Part shown: in pieces, positions 44,602 through 52,795 of the stretch | Layout of the letters: every line of letters starts with the position of its first letter | Position numbering within the stretch: the first letter of the stretch is position 1 | NCBI RefSeq assembly: GCF_023715465.1 | Contig: NZ_JAMBOE010000005.1 | Location: 62,001-126,000 of the forward strand | Length of the DNA: 64,000 nucleotides | From: Paenibacillus macerans | GTDB lineage: Bacteria > Bacillota > Bacilli > Paenibacillales > Paenibacillaceae | Reading direction: 5' to 3' | The notes under the pieces: generated by a model | Database searches by the model: none | Told to the model about the DNA's origin: nothing | The model's input: only the letters and a program-made list of their open reading frames with translations | Position numbers and translations under genes: made by a program

Positions 44602-45471
44602 TTGACACCAATCCTGCACGCACTCTCCAGCCATTTGGACACGCTGCCGCCGCAGGAACGCAAACTCGGGGAATATATTTTGGAAACGCCCGCGGCTGTT
44701 CTCCATTTGGGCATTACGGAATTGGCCAATACGTGCGGAGTAAGCCCTTCGACCGTCACACGTTTTTGCAAAACATTTCATTTTAAAGGGTTCCCCGATT
44801 TTAAAATGAAGCTGGCCGGCGAGCTGGCGCATAAACCGGCGGACACGCAATATCAGGACATCATTGCCGGCAATGATCTGCAAAAAATCGTCGAGGCCAT
44901 GGAAGCGAACCACCTCGCCTCCATTACCGACACCACCCGCTTGCTGGACATGAACCAGCTGGCCCAAGCGGTAAAGGCGCTGTGCGGCGCCAAACGCATC
45001 GATTTGTACGGCGTGGCCACCTCGTCGGTGGTAGCTCAGGACTTTTATCAAAAACTGATCCGCATCGGCAAAAACTGCACCGCTTTCGCCGATTCCCATA
45101 TGCAGATCACCTCCGCTTCCTCGCTGGGGGCGGGCGATGTCGCACTGGCGATTTCCTATTCCGGGGAAACGCCGGAGACGATTGATGCGCTGCGCTGCGC
45201 CAAGGACAGCGGCGCGGTTACACTGTCCTTGACGCAATACGGCCAAAACCGCCTGGCCTCTTTGGCGGATATAGCGTTATTCTCTTCCTCCTTGGAGGAA
45301 GGTATGCGCCGGGGCGACATGGCATCACGGATCGCCCAGCTGCATGTCATCGATATTTTATTTACGGGAATGGTCAGCCTGGAGTTTGAAGATTACATTC
45401 CCAAGCTGGAAAGTTCGTATCAAAACGTGCAAATTTACCGCAAAACTCAGGGAGGGCAAAACTTATGCTGA
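44602..45471 (+). CDS. RpiR/MurR-family regulator (HTH plus SIS domain)
   Basis: A 289-aa regulator. N-terminal HTH_6 (residues 1-77, with LGITELANTCGVSPSTVTRF) and SIS sugar-phosphate domain (about 105-245: RIDLYGVATSSVVAQDFYQK and DVALAISYSGETPETID). It starts at TTG (44602) after GGGGGAGG. It overlaps nagB by 7 bp, so it likely senses an amino-sugar phosphate and controls nagB-nagA. The AT-rich upstream region has AAAATAATTTTCATGATATT, a candidate operator. Confidence 0.9.
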   Translation: MTPILHALSSHLDTLPPQERKLGEYILETPAAVLHLGITELANTCGVSPSTVTRFCKTFHFKGFPDFKMKLAGELAHKPADTQYQDIIAGNDLQKIVEAMEANHLASITDTTRLLDMNQLAQAVKALCGAKRIDLYGVATSSVVAQDFYQKLIRIGKNCTAFADSHMQITSASSLGAGDVALAISYSGETPETIDALRCAKDSGAVTLSLTQYGQNRLASLADIALFSSSLEEGMRRGDMASRIAQLHVIDILFTGMVSLEFEDYIPKLESSYQNVQIYRKTQGGQNLC

Positions 45472-46193
45472 ACATTATCAAAACGCACAATGAGGATCAT
45501 TTTAACGAAACCGGCGCAGGCATCATCGCCAGCCTGCTGCAATCCAATCCCCGGGCGATTCTTGGCCTGGCGACCGGGAGCACTCCGGTCGGCGTTTACG
45601 GGAAATTGATCGAGCTTTACCGGAAAGGCAGCGTCAGCTTCAAACAGGCCGCAACCTACAATCTCGACGAGTACATCGGCCTTCCCGCCGATCATCCGGA
45701 AAGCTATCGCCGGTTTATGGACGAGAAGCTGTTCAACCATATCGATATTTTGCCCGAAAATACCCATGTTCCATCCGGCGTAGAAACTGATTCGCAAACA
45801 GCGGCCGAGGATTACTCGCGCCTGCTGGACGAGGCCGGCCAGATCGATTTACAGCTGCTTGGCCTGGGCCACAACGGTCATATCGGCTTCAATGAACCGG
45901 GCGAGGAACTGCAGGGGCCGCCGCATATCGTAAAGCTTGAAGAGCGGACCCGCCTGGCCAATGCGCGGTTTTTCAACTCCATTGACGAAGTGCCGACGCA
46001 CGCGATTACGATGGGGATCGGCTCCATTTTACATGCCAAGCAAATTTTGCTGATGGCCAAAGGCGAGGATAAGGCGGAAGTGATCGCCCGGGCGCTGAAA
46101 GGGCCTATTACAACCAAATGCCCGGCCTCGTTCCTGCAAACCCATTCCAATGTCGTAGTCGTCGTAGATCAAGCTGCCGGGAAGTGGTTATAA
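45465..46193 (+). CDS. nagB: Glucosamine-6-phosphate deaminase
   Basis: A 242-aa enzyme converting GlcN-6-P to fructose-6-P and ammonia. It has LATGSTPVGVYGKL, YNLDEYIGL (catalytic Asp), LLGLGHNGHIGFNEPG (catalytic His) and ITMGIGSIL. It lacks the long allosteric C-terminal tail of the E. coli enzyme, as Bacillus NagB does. AGGGAGGG precedes the ATG. The stop and the nagA start share one base (TAATG). Confidence 0.95.
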   Translation: MLNIIKTHNEDHFNETGAGIIASLLQSNPRAILGLATGSTPVGVYGKLIELYRKGSVSFKQAATYNLDEYIGLPADHPESYRRFMDEKLFNHIDILPENTHVPSGVETDSQTAAEDYSRLLDEAGQIDLQLLGLGHNGHIGFNEPGEELQGPPHIVKLEERTRLANARFFNSIDEVPTHAITMGIGSILHAKQILLMAKGEDKAEVIARALKGPITTKCPASFLQTHSNVVVVVDQAAGKWL

Positions 46194-47374
46194 TGAGCGG
46201 CCGGAATTTCATCCTGACCCATGCCGAAGTCGTAACACCTCGCGGTATCATTCACGATGGAGCGGTTGTCGTAGAGAGCGGGCTCATCGTTTATGTCGGT
46301 TCCGCCTCCGGCGTGCCGCATTCGCTTCCGGCCGGCTGCGAAACCATCGATGCGAGCGGCAATTATGTGCTGCCCGGTTTTATCGACGTTCACGTGCACG
46401 GCGGCATGCTCGAAGACTTCTCCGCGCCGAGCCAACGCGGCTTTGATGCGATCACGCAGCTTCACTGCAGCCAGGGCACGACATCCATGCTGGCTACCAC
46501 CATGACGATGCCGAAGCATGTGATCGAACACGTGCTGGATGAGGTGCACCGCTATATGCAAGGCGATATGCCTTATGCGCAGCTTGTTGGCGTTCATTTG
46601 GAAGGGCCGTTTATCAGCCCGAAATGGCCGGGAGCGCAAAATCCGGAGCACATCGCGCCGCCGAACCGGGAATGGGTCGAAGCGTGGGATACACGGTATC
46701 CCGGACTGATCAAACAGGTAACGTTCGCGCCGGAACGGGAAGGCTCGCATGAGCTGATCCGCTATTTGCGCAAAAAAGGCATCGCGGCGACCGCCGGACA
46801 TACGGACGCAACCTACGAGGAAATCATGGCCGCATATGGAGTCGGATTAAACCACTCCGTGCATATGTTCAACGCCATGACGCCGCTACATCACCGTAAA
46901 CCCGGAACCGTGGGAGCGATTCTCAGCACGCCGGGCATCAGCGCGGAAATCATCGCCGACGGCATCCATGTGCACCCTGCCGCAATCCGGTTGCTTACCA
47001 GCGTTAAAACCGGCAGCAATCTGATGCTGATTACGGATGCGATGTCCGCAGCTGGTCTCGGCGACGGCGAGTATATGCTCGGCGATCTGCCGGTCGTCGT
47101 GAAGGACCGCGTCTGCACGCTTAAAGACAGCGAAGGGACACTGGCCGGGAGCACGCTGACGATGATCCGCGGCTTCCGTTATTTGGTGCAGGAAGTCAGC
47201 TTGTCCGTGGAGCGAGCCTCCGAACTGGCCAGCGGCAATCCGGCCAAGCTGATCCGGATTGATCATTTGACCGGGTCCGTGGAGACCGGCAAGCAAGCCG
47301 ATTTGCTGCTGGTAAGCGCCGATCTGGAGCTGCAGCGGGTTTGGGTGAAAGGGCGGCTGCTGAACACCGAGTAG
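46193..47374 (+). CDS. nagA: N-acetylglucosamine-6-phosphate deacetylase
   Basis: A 393-aa amidohydrolase that deacetylates GlcNAc-6-P in amino-sugar and cell-wall recycling. It has VLPGFIDVHVHGG (metal His), LEGPFISPKWPGAQNPEH (metal Glu), ATAGHTDATYEE (His), HSVHMFNAMTPLHHR (His) and LITDAMSAAGLGDG (catalytic Asp). The start is the ATG sharing its A with the nagB stop. It ends the regulator-nagB-nagA operon. Confidence 0.95.
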   Translation: MSGRNFILTHAEVVTPRGIIHDGAVVVESGLIVYVGSASGVPHSLPAGCETIDASGNYVLPGFIDVHVHGGMLEDFSAPSQRGFDAITQLHCSQGTTSMLATTMTMPKHVIEHVLDEVHRYMQGDMPYAQLVGVHLEGPFISPKWPGAQNPEHIAPPNREWVEAWDTRYPGLIKQVTFAPEREGSHELIRYLRKKGIAATAGHTDATYEEIMAAYGVGLNHSVHMFNAMTPLHHRKPGTVGAILSTPGISAEIIADGIHVHPAAIRLLTSVKTGSNLMLITDAMSAAGLGDGEYMLGDLPVVVKDRVCTLKDSEGTLAGSTLTMIRGFRYLVQEVSLSVERASELASGNPAKLIRIDHLTGSVETGKQADLLLVSADLELQRVWVKGRLLNTE

Positions 47375-47420
47375 ATCAAAATGGAGCAAGTTTAAAGCTG
47401 GATTGATATCATAACAAACA

Positions 47421-47452
47421 CTAAGCCCCCTTCTGGCGAGGAAGGGGACTTA
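47421..47452. terminator. Possible terminator between nagA and the YhcN-like gene
   Basis: AAGCCCCCTTC-TGGCG-GAAGGGGACTT forms a stem between the two convergent genes, without a clean T run in either direction. Confidence 0.45.
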
Positions 47453-47486
47453 TTATGTGAATTACTGCGATTAGCCGGTTTTCCCG

Positions 47487-48638
47487 TTAACGGGTCGTAC
47501 CGCCCGAAAAACCGCCGTTGGTGCCGGTGCGGAAACCTCCGCGGGTTCCCATCGTGCCTGCTCCGGTGTTAGGACCTGTAGGCGTATACCCGTTTGGACC
47601 GGTCATCGTTCCGGCGCGTCCCGGAAAAATCCGGTTGATCATCGTTTGGAAGTCGCCGATGAAATTGTTCAGCGTCCCGCCTCCGCGCGATTGGGTGGCA
47701 TAGTTCCCCATGTTGGTCACAAAATCGGGGTTCCCGGAAACATACACGTTGCGGATATGAGGAGCCGTTTGCTTCACGACATGGGCAATGCGGTCCTTAA
47801 CGTCTTGAGGAACGTTATCGGTAACCGTGCCGTTTACATTATAGCGGCCTGTACCCACACCGTTAAAAGTTCCAACACCGGTGCGCGGACCGGTACCGTA
47901 AATCGTGGTGGTTCCTCCACCCCGGTTCAGGCTGCTCATTCCCATATTGCCAGTACCATTGTACATGGTGCCTGGAACAGTTCCGGTTGTACCATACCCG
48001 GTTGTCCCGGTGGTCCCGGTAGTCCCATACCCGGGGGTTGTTCCGTACCCCGTTGTACCGGCCGTCCCGGTTCCGGCGGGATTCGTTCCCATACCGAACC
48101 AGTTGTTGTTGCGAGTGCCGAATAGACCGCCGGTTGCGTTAGGTCCCGTCAGCCCGCGGGCAAGCCCGTTGTTCCCGGCGCCACGCGTCCCGTAACCAGC
48201 GCCATAAGGTCCGCCGGCATTCGTCGTTCCCGCACCGATGCCGGTAGAGCGCATGCCGTAAGTGGTTGTCCGGCCTGCCGTGTTGCCCCTGACGGCGTTG
48301 TTACCGTGAAGCGTAACAGCCACATACGCATCGCGATCCGTCACGACGACATGAGCCGTCTGCACGTCGCCCAGTTGGGCAACTTTATTGCTCAGCGCGG
48401 GGCTGTATCTCAGGGAGCGAATCCGCTGATCCTGACCGTTTCCCGCGCTTCGCGAAAACAGACGATTCCCATCGGAAAGGGAGTTGACATCATAATTCCG
48501 GTTGACATTGTTCCGAACGCTTTGCGTCCGTACATTGTTCTTGGCTGTGCCGTCACCGCAGCCCGCAACGCCGATCATACCGGCCAGCAAAGCGGCGGAC
48601 AACGACAAATTCACGATTTTACTTTTGGCTCCAGGCAT
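47487..48638 (-). CDS. YhcN/YlaJ-type sporulation lipoprotein with a Gly/Thr/Asn-rich insertion
   Basis: A 383-aa lipoprotein. The lipobox GVAGC gives Cys27. The first YhcN part covers about residues 50-115 (AQLGDVQTAHVVVTDRDAYVA up to 20 of its residues). It is followed by a 140-residue low-complexity Gly/Thr/Asn/Tyr segment with repeats like TTGYGTTPGYG and TGTTGTTGYG. The second YhcN part covers about 255-320 (VPQDVKDRIAHVVKQTAPHI, NVYVSGNPDF). Family members are forespore or spore-membrane lipoproteins. The ATG at 48638 is chosen for its GGGGGATG site. Confidence 0.82.
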   Translation of the reverse strand: MPGAKSKIVNLSLSAALLAGMIGVAGCGDGTAKNNVRTQSVRNNVNRNYDVNSLSDGNRLFSRSAGNGQDQRIRSLRYSPALSNKVAQLGDVQTAHVVVTDRDAYVAVTLHGNNAVRGNTAGRTTTYGMRSTGIGAGTTNAGGPYGAGYGTRGAGNNGLARGLTGPNATGGLFGTRNNNWFGMGTNPAGTGTAGTTGYGTTPGYGTTGTTGTTGYGTTGTVPGTMYNGTGNMGMSSLNRGGGTTTIYGTGPRTGVGTFNGVGTGRYNVNGTVTDNVPQDVKDRIAHVVKQTAPHIRNVYVSGNPDFVTNMGNYATQSRGGGTLNNFIGDFQTMINRIFPGRAGTMTGPNGYTPTGPNTGAGTMGTRGGFRTGTNGGFSGGTTR

Positions 48639-48734
48639 GTAGTCATCCCCCATCAAATATTTTAATGTGTATGATTACATGCGTTAGAGTGCACCGCTTC
48701 CGCGAGTGACATTCAGGGAAGTTCCACCGCAACG

Positions 48735-48786
48735 GGAAAAAAAGAACTGTTCCCTAAAAAGCCGTTTTGACGGCGGGAGCAGTTCA
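48735..48786 (-). terminator. Terminator of the glycosyltransferase operon
   Basis: On the minus strand GAACTGCTCCC pairs with GGGAACAGTTC around a loop that contains a second small stem, and seven T residues follow. Confidence 0.85.
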
Positions 48787-48796
48787 TGCGGCCGTA

Positions 48797-49864
48797 TTAA
48801 ATGGTTTGCAGCATGTTCATAAACTCGCGGCAATATTTATCCGGATGAAATTCGCTTTTGACAAGCTGCAGAGCGCGGTTTCGTATCCTGCTGCGCAGCG
48901 GTTCGTTCAGCATCAGCTCTCGCCCTTCCCGGACAGCCTGACCGATATCGCCAAGCGAGTAGCTTTTGCCCGTCTCATTGTGCGAAATACAGGAGATGAC
49001 GCCGTCCGAACTGCTCGCCAGTACCGGACAACGGCAGCTCATCGCTTCAAGGATGGATAGCGGCGCTCCTTCCACTTTAGAGGTGTTGCAAAGGAATCCG
49101 CCGGAATCGCCGATGCGGGAGTAATAAAACATCATTTCCCGATTCGGTACATTGGAAAGAATCTGTAAATAGGGGCCAAGCTGCAACTGATCCACTAAGC
49201 TTTCAAACATCCTGCGCTCCACGAGATCCGATAAATAATGATCTTCAAACATCCAGATTTGAATGCGTCTGTCATAAAAAAGCAGGGAATGGGCAATATA
49301 AAGAAACTCACGCCAGTTTTTATTGTCCTCTATCCGCCCGACCCAGGCAACGGCGGGATTTTCCGGATCCCGCGAAGGCTGGTAGGCAAAAGCATCGGCA
49401 TCAAAACAATTGTTAATATAAAATTGCGGAATGGCCGGATACAATTGTTGAAATATGGCCGTAATATGGGGCGTTTTCGGGTTCATTAACGCGGCTGCAT
49501 GATCATGGACGATCGGAACCGCGGCGTAAAGCTCTTTTTGCGCGGTTGCCACAGATCCAAATCCTTGGATTTCCAACACAAGCTTGCCTTGATAGCCGAG
49601 CCGGCGAAAGCGGGGAAGGCTGGGATAATCCGTCGTCACCACGATGCAATCGTAACGGTTTGCTTGAAGGAGCCGGTGGATTTCATCATCATTATTCGTA
49701 ACATAAATTGGGAAATCCGCTTCGTTTTGCAGCCCGGCCCCCCATCTGTAATATAAGCATTCCGCTTGTATGCCATGACGCCGCAATGCTCTGCACCGTT
49801 GGCGATTCACGGTCTCCATCCCCCCGCTCGGCACGTAAAACACAAACAGTACACGTTTGTTCAA
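48797..49864 (-). CDS. GT4-like glycosyltransferase
   Basis: A 355-aa GT-B-fold glycosyltransferase. VFYVPSGGMETVNRQRCRAL is a typical N-terminal GG motif, VAWVGRIEDNKNW opens the donor domain, and NTSKVEGAPLSILEAM provides the E-x7-E nucleotide-sugar motif. It is only distantly related to the three GT4 proteins upstream. The start is TTG at 49864, with AAGGGAAG about 7 nt ahead. Soluble. It ends the leftward glycosyltransferase unit. Confidence 0.85.
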   Translation of the reverse strand: MNKRVLFVFYVPSGGMETVNRQRCRALRRHGIQAECLYYRWGAGLQNEADFPIYVTNNDDEIHRLLQANRYDCIVVTTDYPSLPRFRRLGYQGKLVLEIQGFGSVATAQKELYAAVPIVHDHAAALMNPKTPHITAIFQQLYPAIPQFYINNCFDADAFAYQPSRDPENPAVAWVGRIEDNKNWREFLYIAHSLLFYDRRIQIWMFEDHYLSDLVERRMFESLVDQLQLGPYLQILSNVPNREMMFYYSRIGDSGGFLCNTSKVEGAPLSILEAMSCRCPVLASSSDGVISCISHNETGKSYSLGDIGQAVREGRELMLNEPLRSRIRNRALQLVKSEFHPDKYCREFMNMLQTI

Positions 49865-49914
49865 ATGGCATCTTCCCTTATAGATGTTGTATTAAACACG
49901 CACTTTTTTATGGT

Positions 49915-50193
49915 TCACAACTCGAAAAGGCGCTTGATTAATCCGGCGTCCGGGATACGATATTCCTGGGGCAGCTTGGCGGAAAGGGACTCCCAGAAGT
50001 TCCCGTCTTCTTGGGTAAGGTCCGGGTTCAGGCAGGAGCGGTCCATGACATAAGGCAAGCTGGAAAGCTCCGGATCGAGTGTTCGCAGAAAGGAAAGATC
50101 GGGGTAGCTGTAACCTTCCGGAAGCTTTGCCAAAAGCTGTTCCCAAAAGGCCGGATCCGGCTTTTCGTACGCGGAAAAGGAGAAAAACTTCAT
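49915..50193 (-). CDS. Small protein with an internally duplicated motif (92 aa)
   Basis: A 92-aa soluble protein of unknown function made of two similar halves: FWEQLLAKLPEGYSYPDLSF (about residues 16-35) and FWESLSAKLPQEYRIPDAGL (about 66-85), each followed by a Leu-rich turn. The pattern FWExLxAKLPxxYxxPD is clear. Its ATG overlaps the stop of the FG-GAP/GT4 gene by 4 bp, so it is translated from the same message and probably works with that enzyme. No signal, TM segment or known domain. Confidence 0.78.
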   Translation of the reverse strand: MKFFSFSAYEKPDPAFWEQLLAKLPEGYSYPDLSFLRTLDPELSSLPYVMDRSCLNPDLTQEDGNFWESLSAKLPQEYRIPDAGLIKRLFEL

Positions 50194-52787
50194 GTTCTCA
50201 CCCTCCGCAGCGCCAGATCATAAACCGCCAGCGTCCGCTCCAGCAAGGTGTCCGGGGACCATTGCCGGTTCGCCCATTCCTTAGCCCGTTTAGCCAACGA
50301 TCGTCTCAGCGGCTCATCCTCCATCAGGCGGGTCAACTGCTGGGCAAGCTGCTGATCGTTGCCGTTCTCGAACAGCAATCCGGTTTCCTCATGCCGGATC
50401 ATCTCCGGAATTCCTCCGGCGTCCGAGGCGACGATAGGGGTACCGGACAACTGCGCCTCCATAATGGAGAACGGCAGGTTATCCTGGAGCGAAGGCAGCA
50501 CCATGCAATCGCTACGCCGCAAAACCGCCGGCACATCTTGGCGGTCGCCGAGCAAGGTAACGCGGTCCGTTAAGCCGGCCTCGGAGATCCAGCGTTCCAC
50601 GTCGGCGCGCAGCGTTCCGTCGCCAAGCAGCCAGCAATGCCAGCGCGGATCGGAGCTTATGCGGCTAAGCGCTCCGATCAAGGTACGGTGGCCTTTGACC
50701 GGGACGAGCCGGGCCGGACAGCTGATTGTAAAGTCCGCCGTTTGCGGAAGAGTCTGCGTAAGCGGCAATTGCGATCTTTGCTCGAAATCGGCAAAATCCA
50801 TACCATAAGGTATGACGCTGAAGATGTTTGAGGGCACCGAGAAGCCGGTCATTTCCCGGCGAAGCCATTCGGTAGGCAAAATGGTGGCATTCGCCGATAC
50901 GCATCCGTAATACTCTTCATCGGCCACGTATTTCCAGGCTAAACTATCCTTGCTTTCAATGTCGCCGGCAATCATATGCTCCTTGGCCAGCAAGCCATGA
51001 ATGGTGGCAACCAGGGCCGTATGGGTCGGCTTGACGCGGGACAACGCCCGGGTGGAGATGATGTCCTGCGTATGAATGATGTCGTATTGCTCCAAATCAA
51101 ACAAGGTGGCGGCCAGTTCGAAGCAATAACGCTCGATGTCGCGATAACGCACCCAGGGATCGACATGGGGCAAATACCGCTGGTAAAAACGGATGACTTG
51201 GTCGTAAATCAGGTTTTTGATTTTCCATTTGTTGATTTTTTTGTCCCCGCCGACAAGGTAGTAATGGGCCATATCCGGGTGATGGGCCAGCATGTCGACT
51301 TGATGCCCCTTGCGCTCCAATTCTTTTTTCAGCAGACGAACGTAGACATCGACCCCGCCGACATGAGGCAAATACCAGTAGGTAGCCAGCAATATCCGCT
51401 TCGGCGACACCAAGACCGTGGCCGGAACACCTCCGGATGAGGAAGCCGGCCGCGAATCTGTCTGTGAATCTGTCTGTGAATCTGTCTGTGAATCTGTCTG
51501 CGAATCTGCGGCGGTTTCCGAATCAGCATCTTCCGGCAGCACAGGAGCATCCCGCTCACTGGCAGCGGGCGGCGCGGTGGACAGTAAGTACACGCATCCG
51601 GACATAAAGCGGTTTTGGTTCATACCGGAAACGGCGCCCACCGCGATTTGCGCTTCGTCCGTCCCGTACATGACCGCCAGGGAATGGCCGAACACCTCCG
51701 CTTCGTCGCCGTTAAATTCGTGAATCAGCTTGCCGTCACGGCCCAGCAAATAGGCGTCGCCGACCCGCGAACCGGCAAGCAGGGCCGGCTCCTGTCCGCG
51801 GAGGAAAAATGGGACCACATCGATCCCCAACTGCTGATGGCTAAGCCAGCCTTCCTTCTCCATCACCAGCTTGCCTGACACCAGATTATATACCGAAACC
51901 GCCCCGCCGCGGGTAAATTCGCCGCCTGCTTTGGGCGAGCCGATCACCAGATCGGCGATGCCGTCCCCGTCGAGATCAAACGCGGCCACTTTGCGGCCGT
52001 GTTCGTCATAGCTTCGTTTTCCTCTGGATTCGAATATCGAAGCAGCAGTCCCGCAGCGAAACACCAGTACGCGCCCGTTATGCTTCATGCCCGGGTCTGA
52101 GTATAGCGGTGCGCTTACGATAAGCTCCAGCTTGCCGTCGCCGTCCAAATCGCCGGAAGCGAGCGAAAGGCCTAAGCCTTCCCTGTCTATTCCTTCCCAG
52201 CATGCCAGGATCATTTTATCGTCGCCGGAAAAAATGGTCACCCGGCCATCCCGGTCAGCCTCGTTCGGGTCCAAGTTATGCGAAGACGCCACCACATCCG
52301 GGATACCGTCCTGGTCCCAGTCCAAGACGGTCAGCGCCCCCCCCAAACGCGCGTAATTTTCTTGGCCCCACCACAGTCCAAGCAGTTTCCCGGTACGTCC
52401 GGAGTAGATCGATATGGTTCCGCATTCCAGCAGGGAGTCTGCGCTTGCCCGCGGCGCCCCGACGATGATTTCCAGGTTTCCGTCGCCGTCGATATCCCCC
52501 AAAGCGACCGCAGCCCCGAAGCAATCGCCGTAGCGATCCCCCTGCAGCGTGAAAAGCGGCTTCAGATCATGTGAGTATACGTAAACTTTTCCACGGTAAT
52601 ACTGGGGGATCGGATTCACGCCATCTTCATCCTCAACATAGGTTGCCGTGCTCGCGGAAATGATCCATTCGTCCATTCCGTCCCCGTTGACGTCTCCGAC
52701 CAGAACCACGTCGCCAAAGCGGTCATGCTCCCGTTCGCCCTCCAGTCGCTTCCATAAATAAAAAGGCAGCCGATTGCTCAAGCTCAT
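50190..52787 (-). CDS. FG-GAP beta-propeller fused to a GT4 glycosyltransferase
   Basis: An 865-aa fusion. Residues 1-400 form a putative seven-bladed integrin-alpha-like propeller with Ca-binding loops GDVNGDGMDE, GDIDGDGNLE, DWDQDGIPD, GDLDGDGKLE and FDLDGDGIAD. A linker (about 405-460) contains a QTDS tandem repeat. Residues 463-860 form a GT4 enzyme (RILLATYWYLPHVGGVDVYV, CPARLVPVKGH, LPSLQDNLPFSIMEAQ) closely related to the two GT4 genes upstream. There is no signal peptide, which is odd for FG-GAP repeats, normally extracytoplasmic. The donor motif has Asp where Glu is usual (D-x7-E). GAGGAGGGG abuts the ATG, so a TTG two codons later may be the true start. Confidence 0.88.
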   Translation of the reverse strand: MSLSNRLPFYLWKRLEGEREHDRFGDVVLVGDVNGDGMDEWIISASTATYVEDEDGVNPIPQYYRGKVYVYSHDLKPLFTLQGDRYGDCFGAAVALGDIDGDGNLEIIVGAPRASADSLLECGTISIYSGRTGKLLGLWWGQENYARLGGALTVLDWDQDGIPDVVASSHNLDPNEADRDGRVTIFSGDDKMILACWEGIDREGLGLSLASGDLDGDGKLELIVSAPLYSDPGMKHNGRVLVFRCGTAASIFESRGKRSYDEHGRKVAAFDLDGDGIADLVIGSPKAGGEFTRGGAVSVYNLVSGKLVMEKEGWLSHQQLGIDVVPFFLRGQEPALLAGSRVGDAYLLGRDGKLIHEFNGDEAEVFGHSLAVMYGTDEAQIAVGAVSGMNQNRFMSGCVYLLSTAPPAASERDAPVLPEDADSETAADSQTDSQTDSQTDSQTDSRPASSSGGVPATVLVSPKRILLATYWYLPHVGGVDVYVRLLKKELERKGHQVDMLAHHPDMAHYYLVGGDKKINKWKIKNLIYDQVIRFYQRYLPHVDPWVRYRDIERYCFELAATLFDLEQYDIIHTQDIISTRALSRVKPTHTALVATIHGLLAKEHMIAGDIESKDSLAWKYVADEEYYGCVSANATILPTEWLRREMTGFSVPSNIFSVIPYGMDFADFEQRSQLPLTQTLPQTADFTISCPARLVPVKGHRTLIGALSRISSDPRWHCWLLGDGTLRADVERWISEAGLTDRVTLLGDRQDVPAVLRRSDCMVLPSLQDNLPFSIMEAQLSGTPIVASDAGGIPEMIRHEETGLLFENGNDQQLAQQLTRLMEDEPLRRSLAKRAKEWANRQWSPDTLLERTLAVYDLALRRVRT
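51454..51508 (-). repeat. 12-bp tandem repeat coding QTDS
   Basis: About four and a half copies of the 12-bp unit GAATCTGTCTGT (plus-strand view) encode the Asp-Ser-Gln-Thr repeat in the linker of the FG-GAP/GT4 fusion. Copies are nearly identical, so the number may vary among strains. Confidence 0.9.
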
Positions 52788-52795
52788 CCCCTCCT

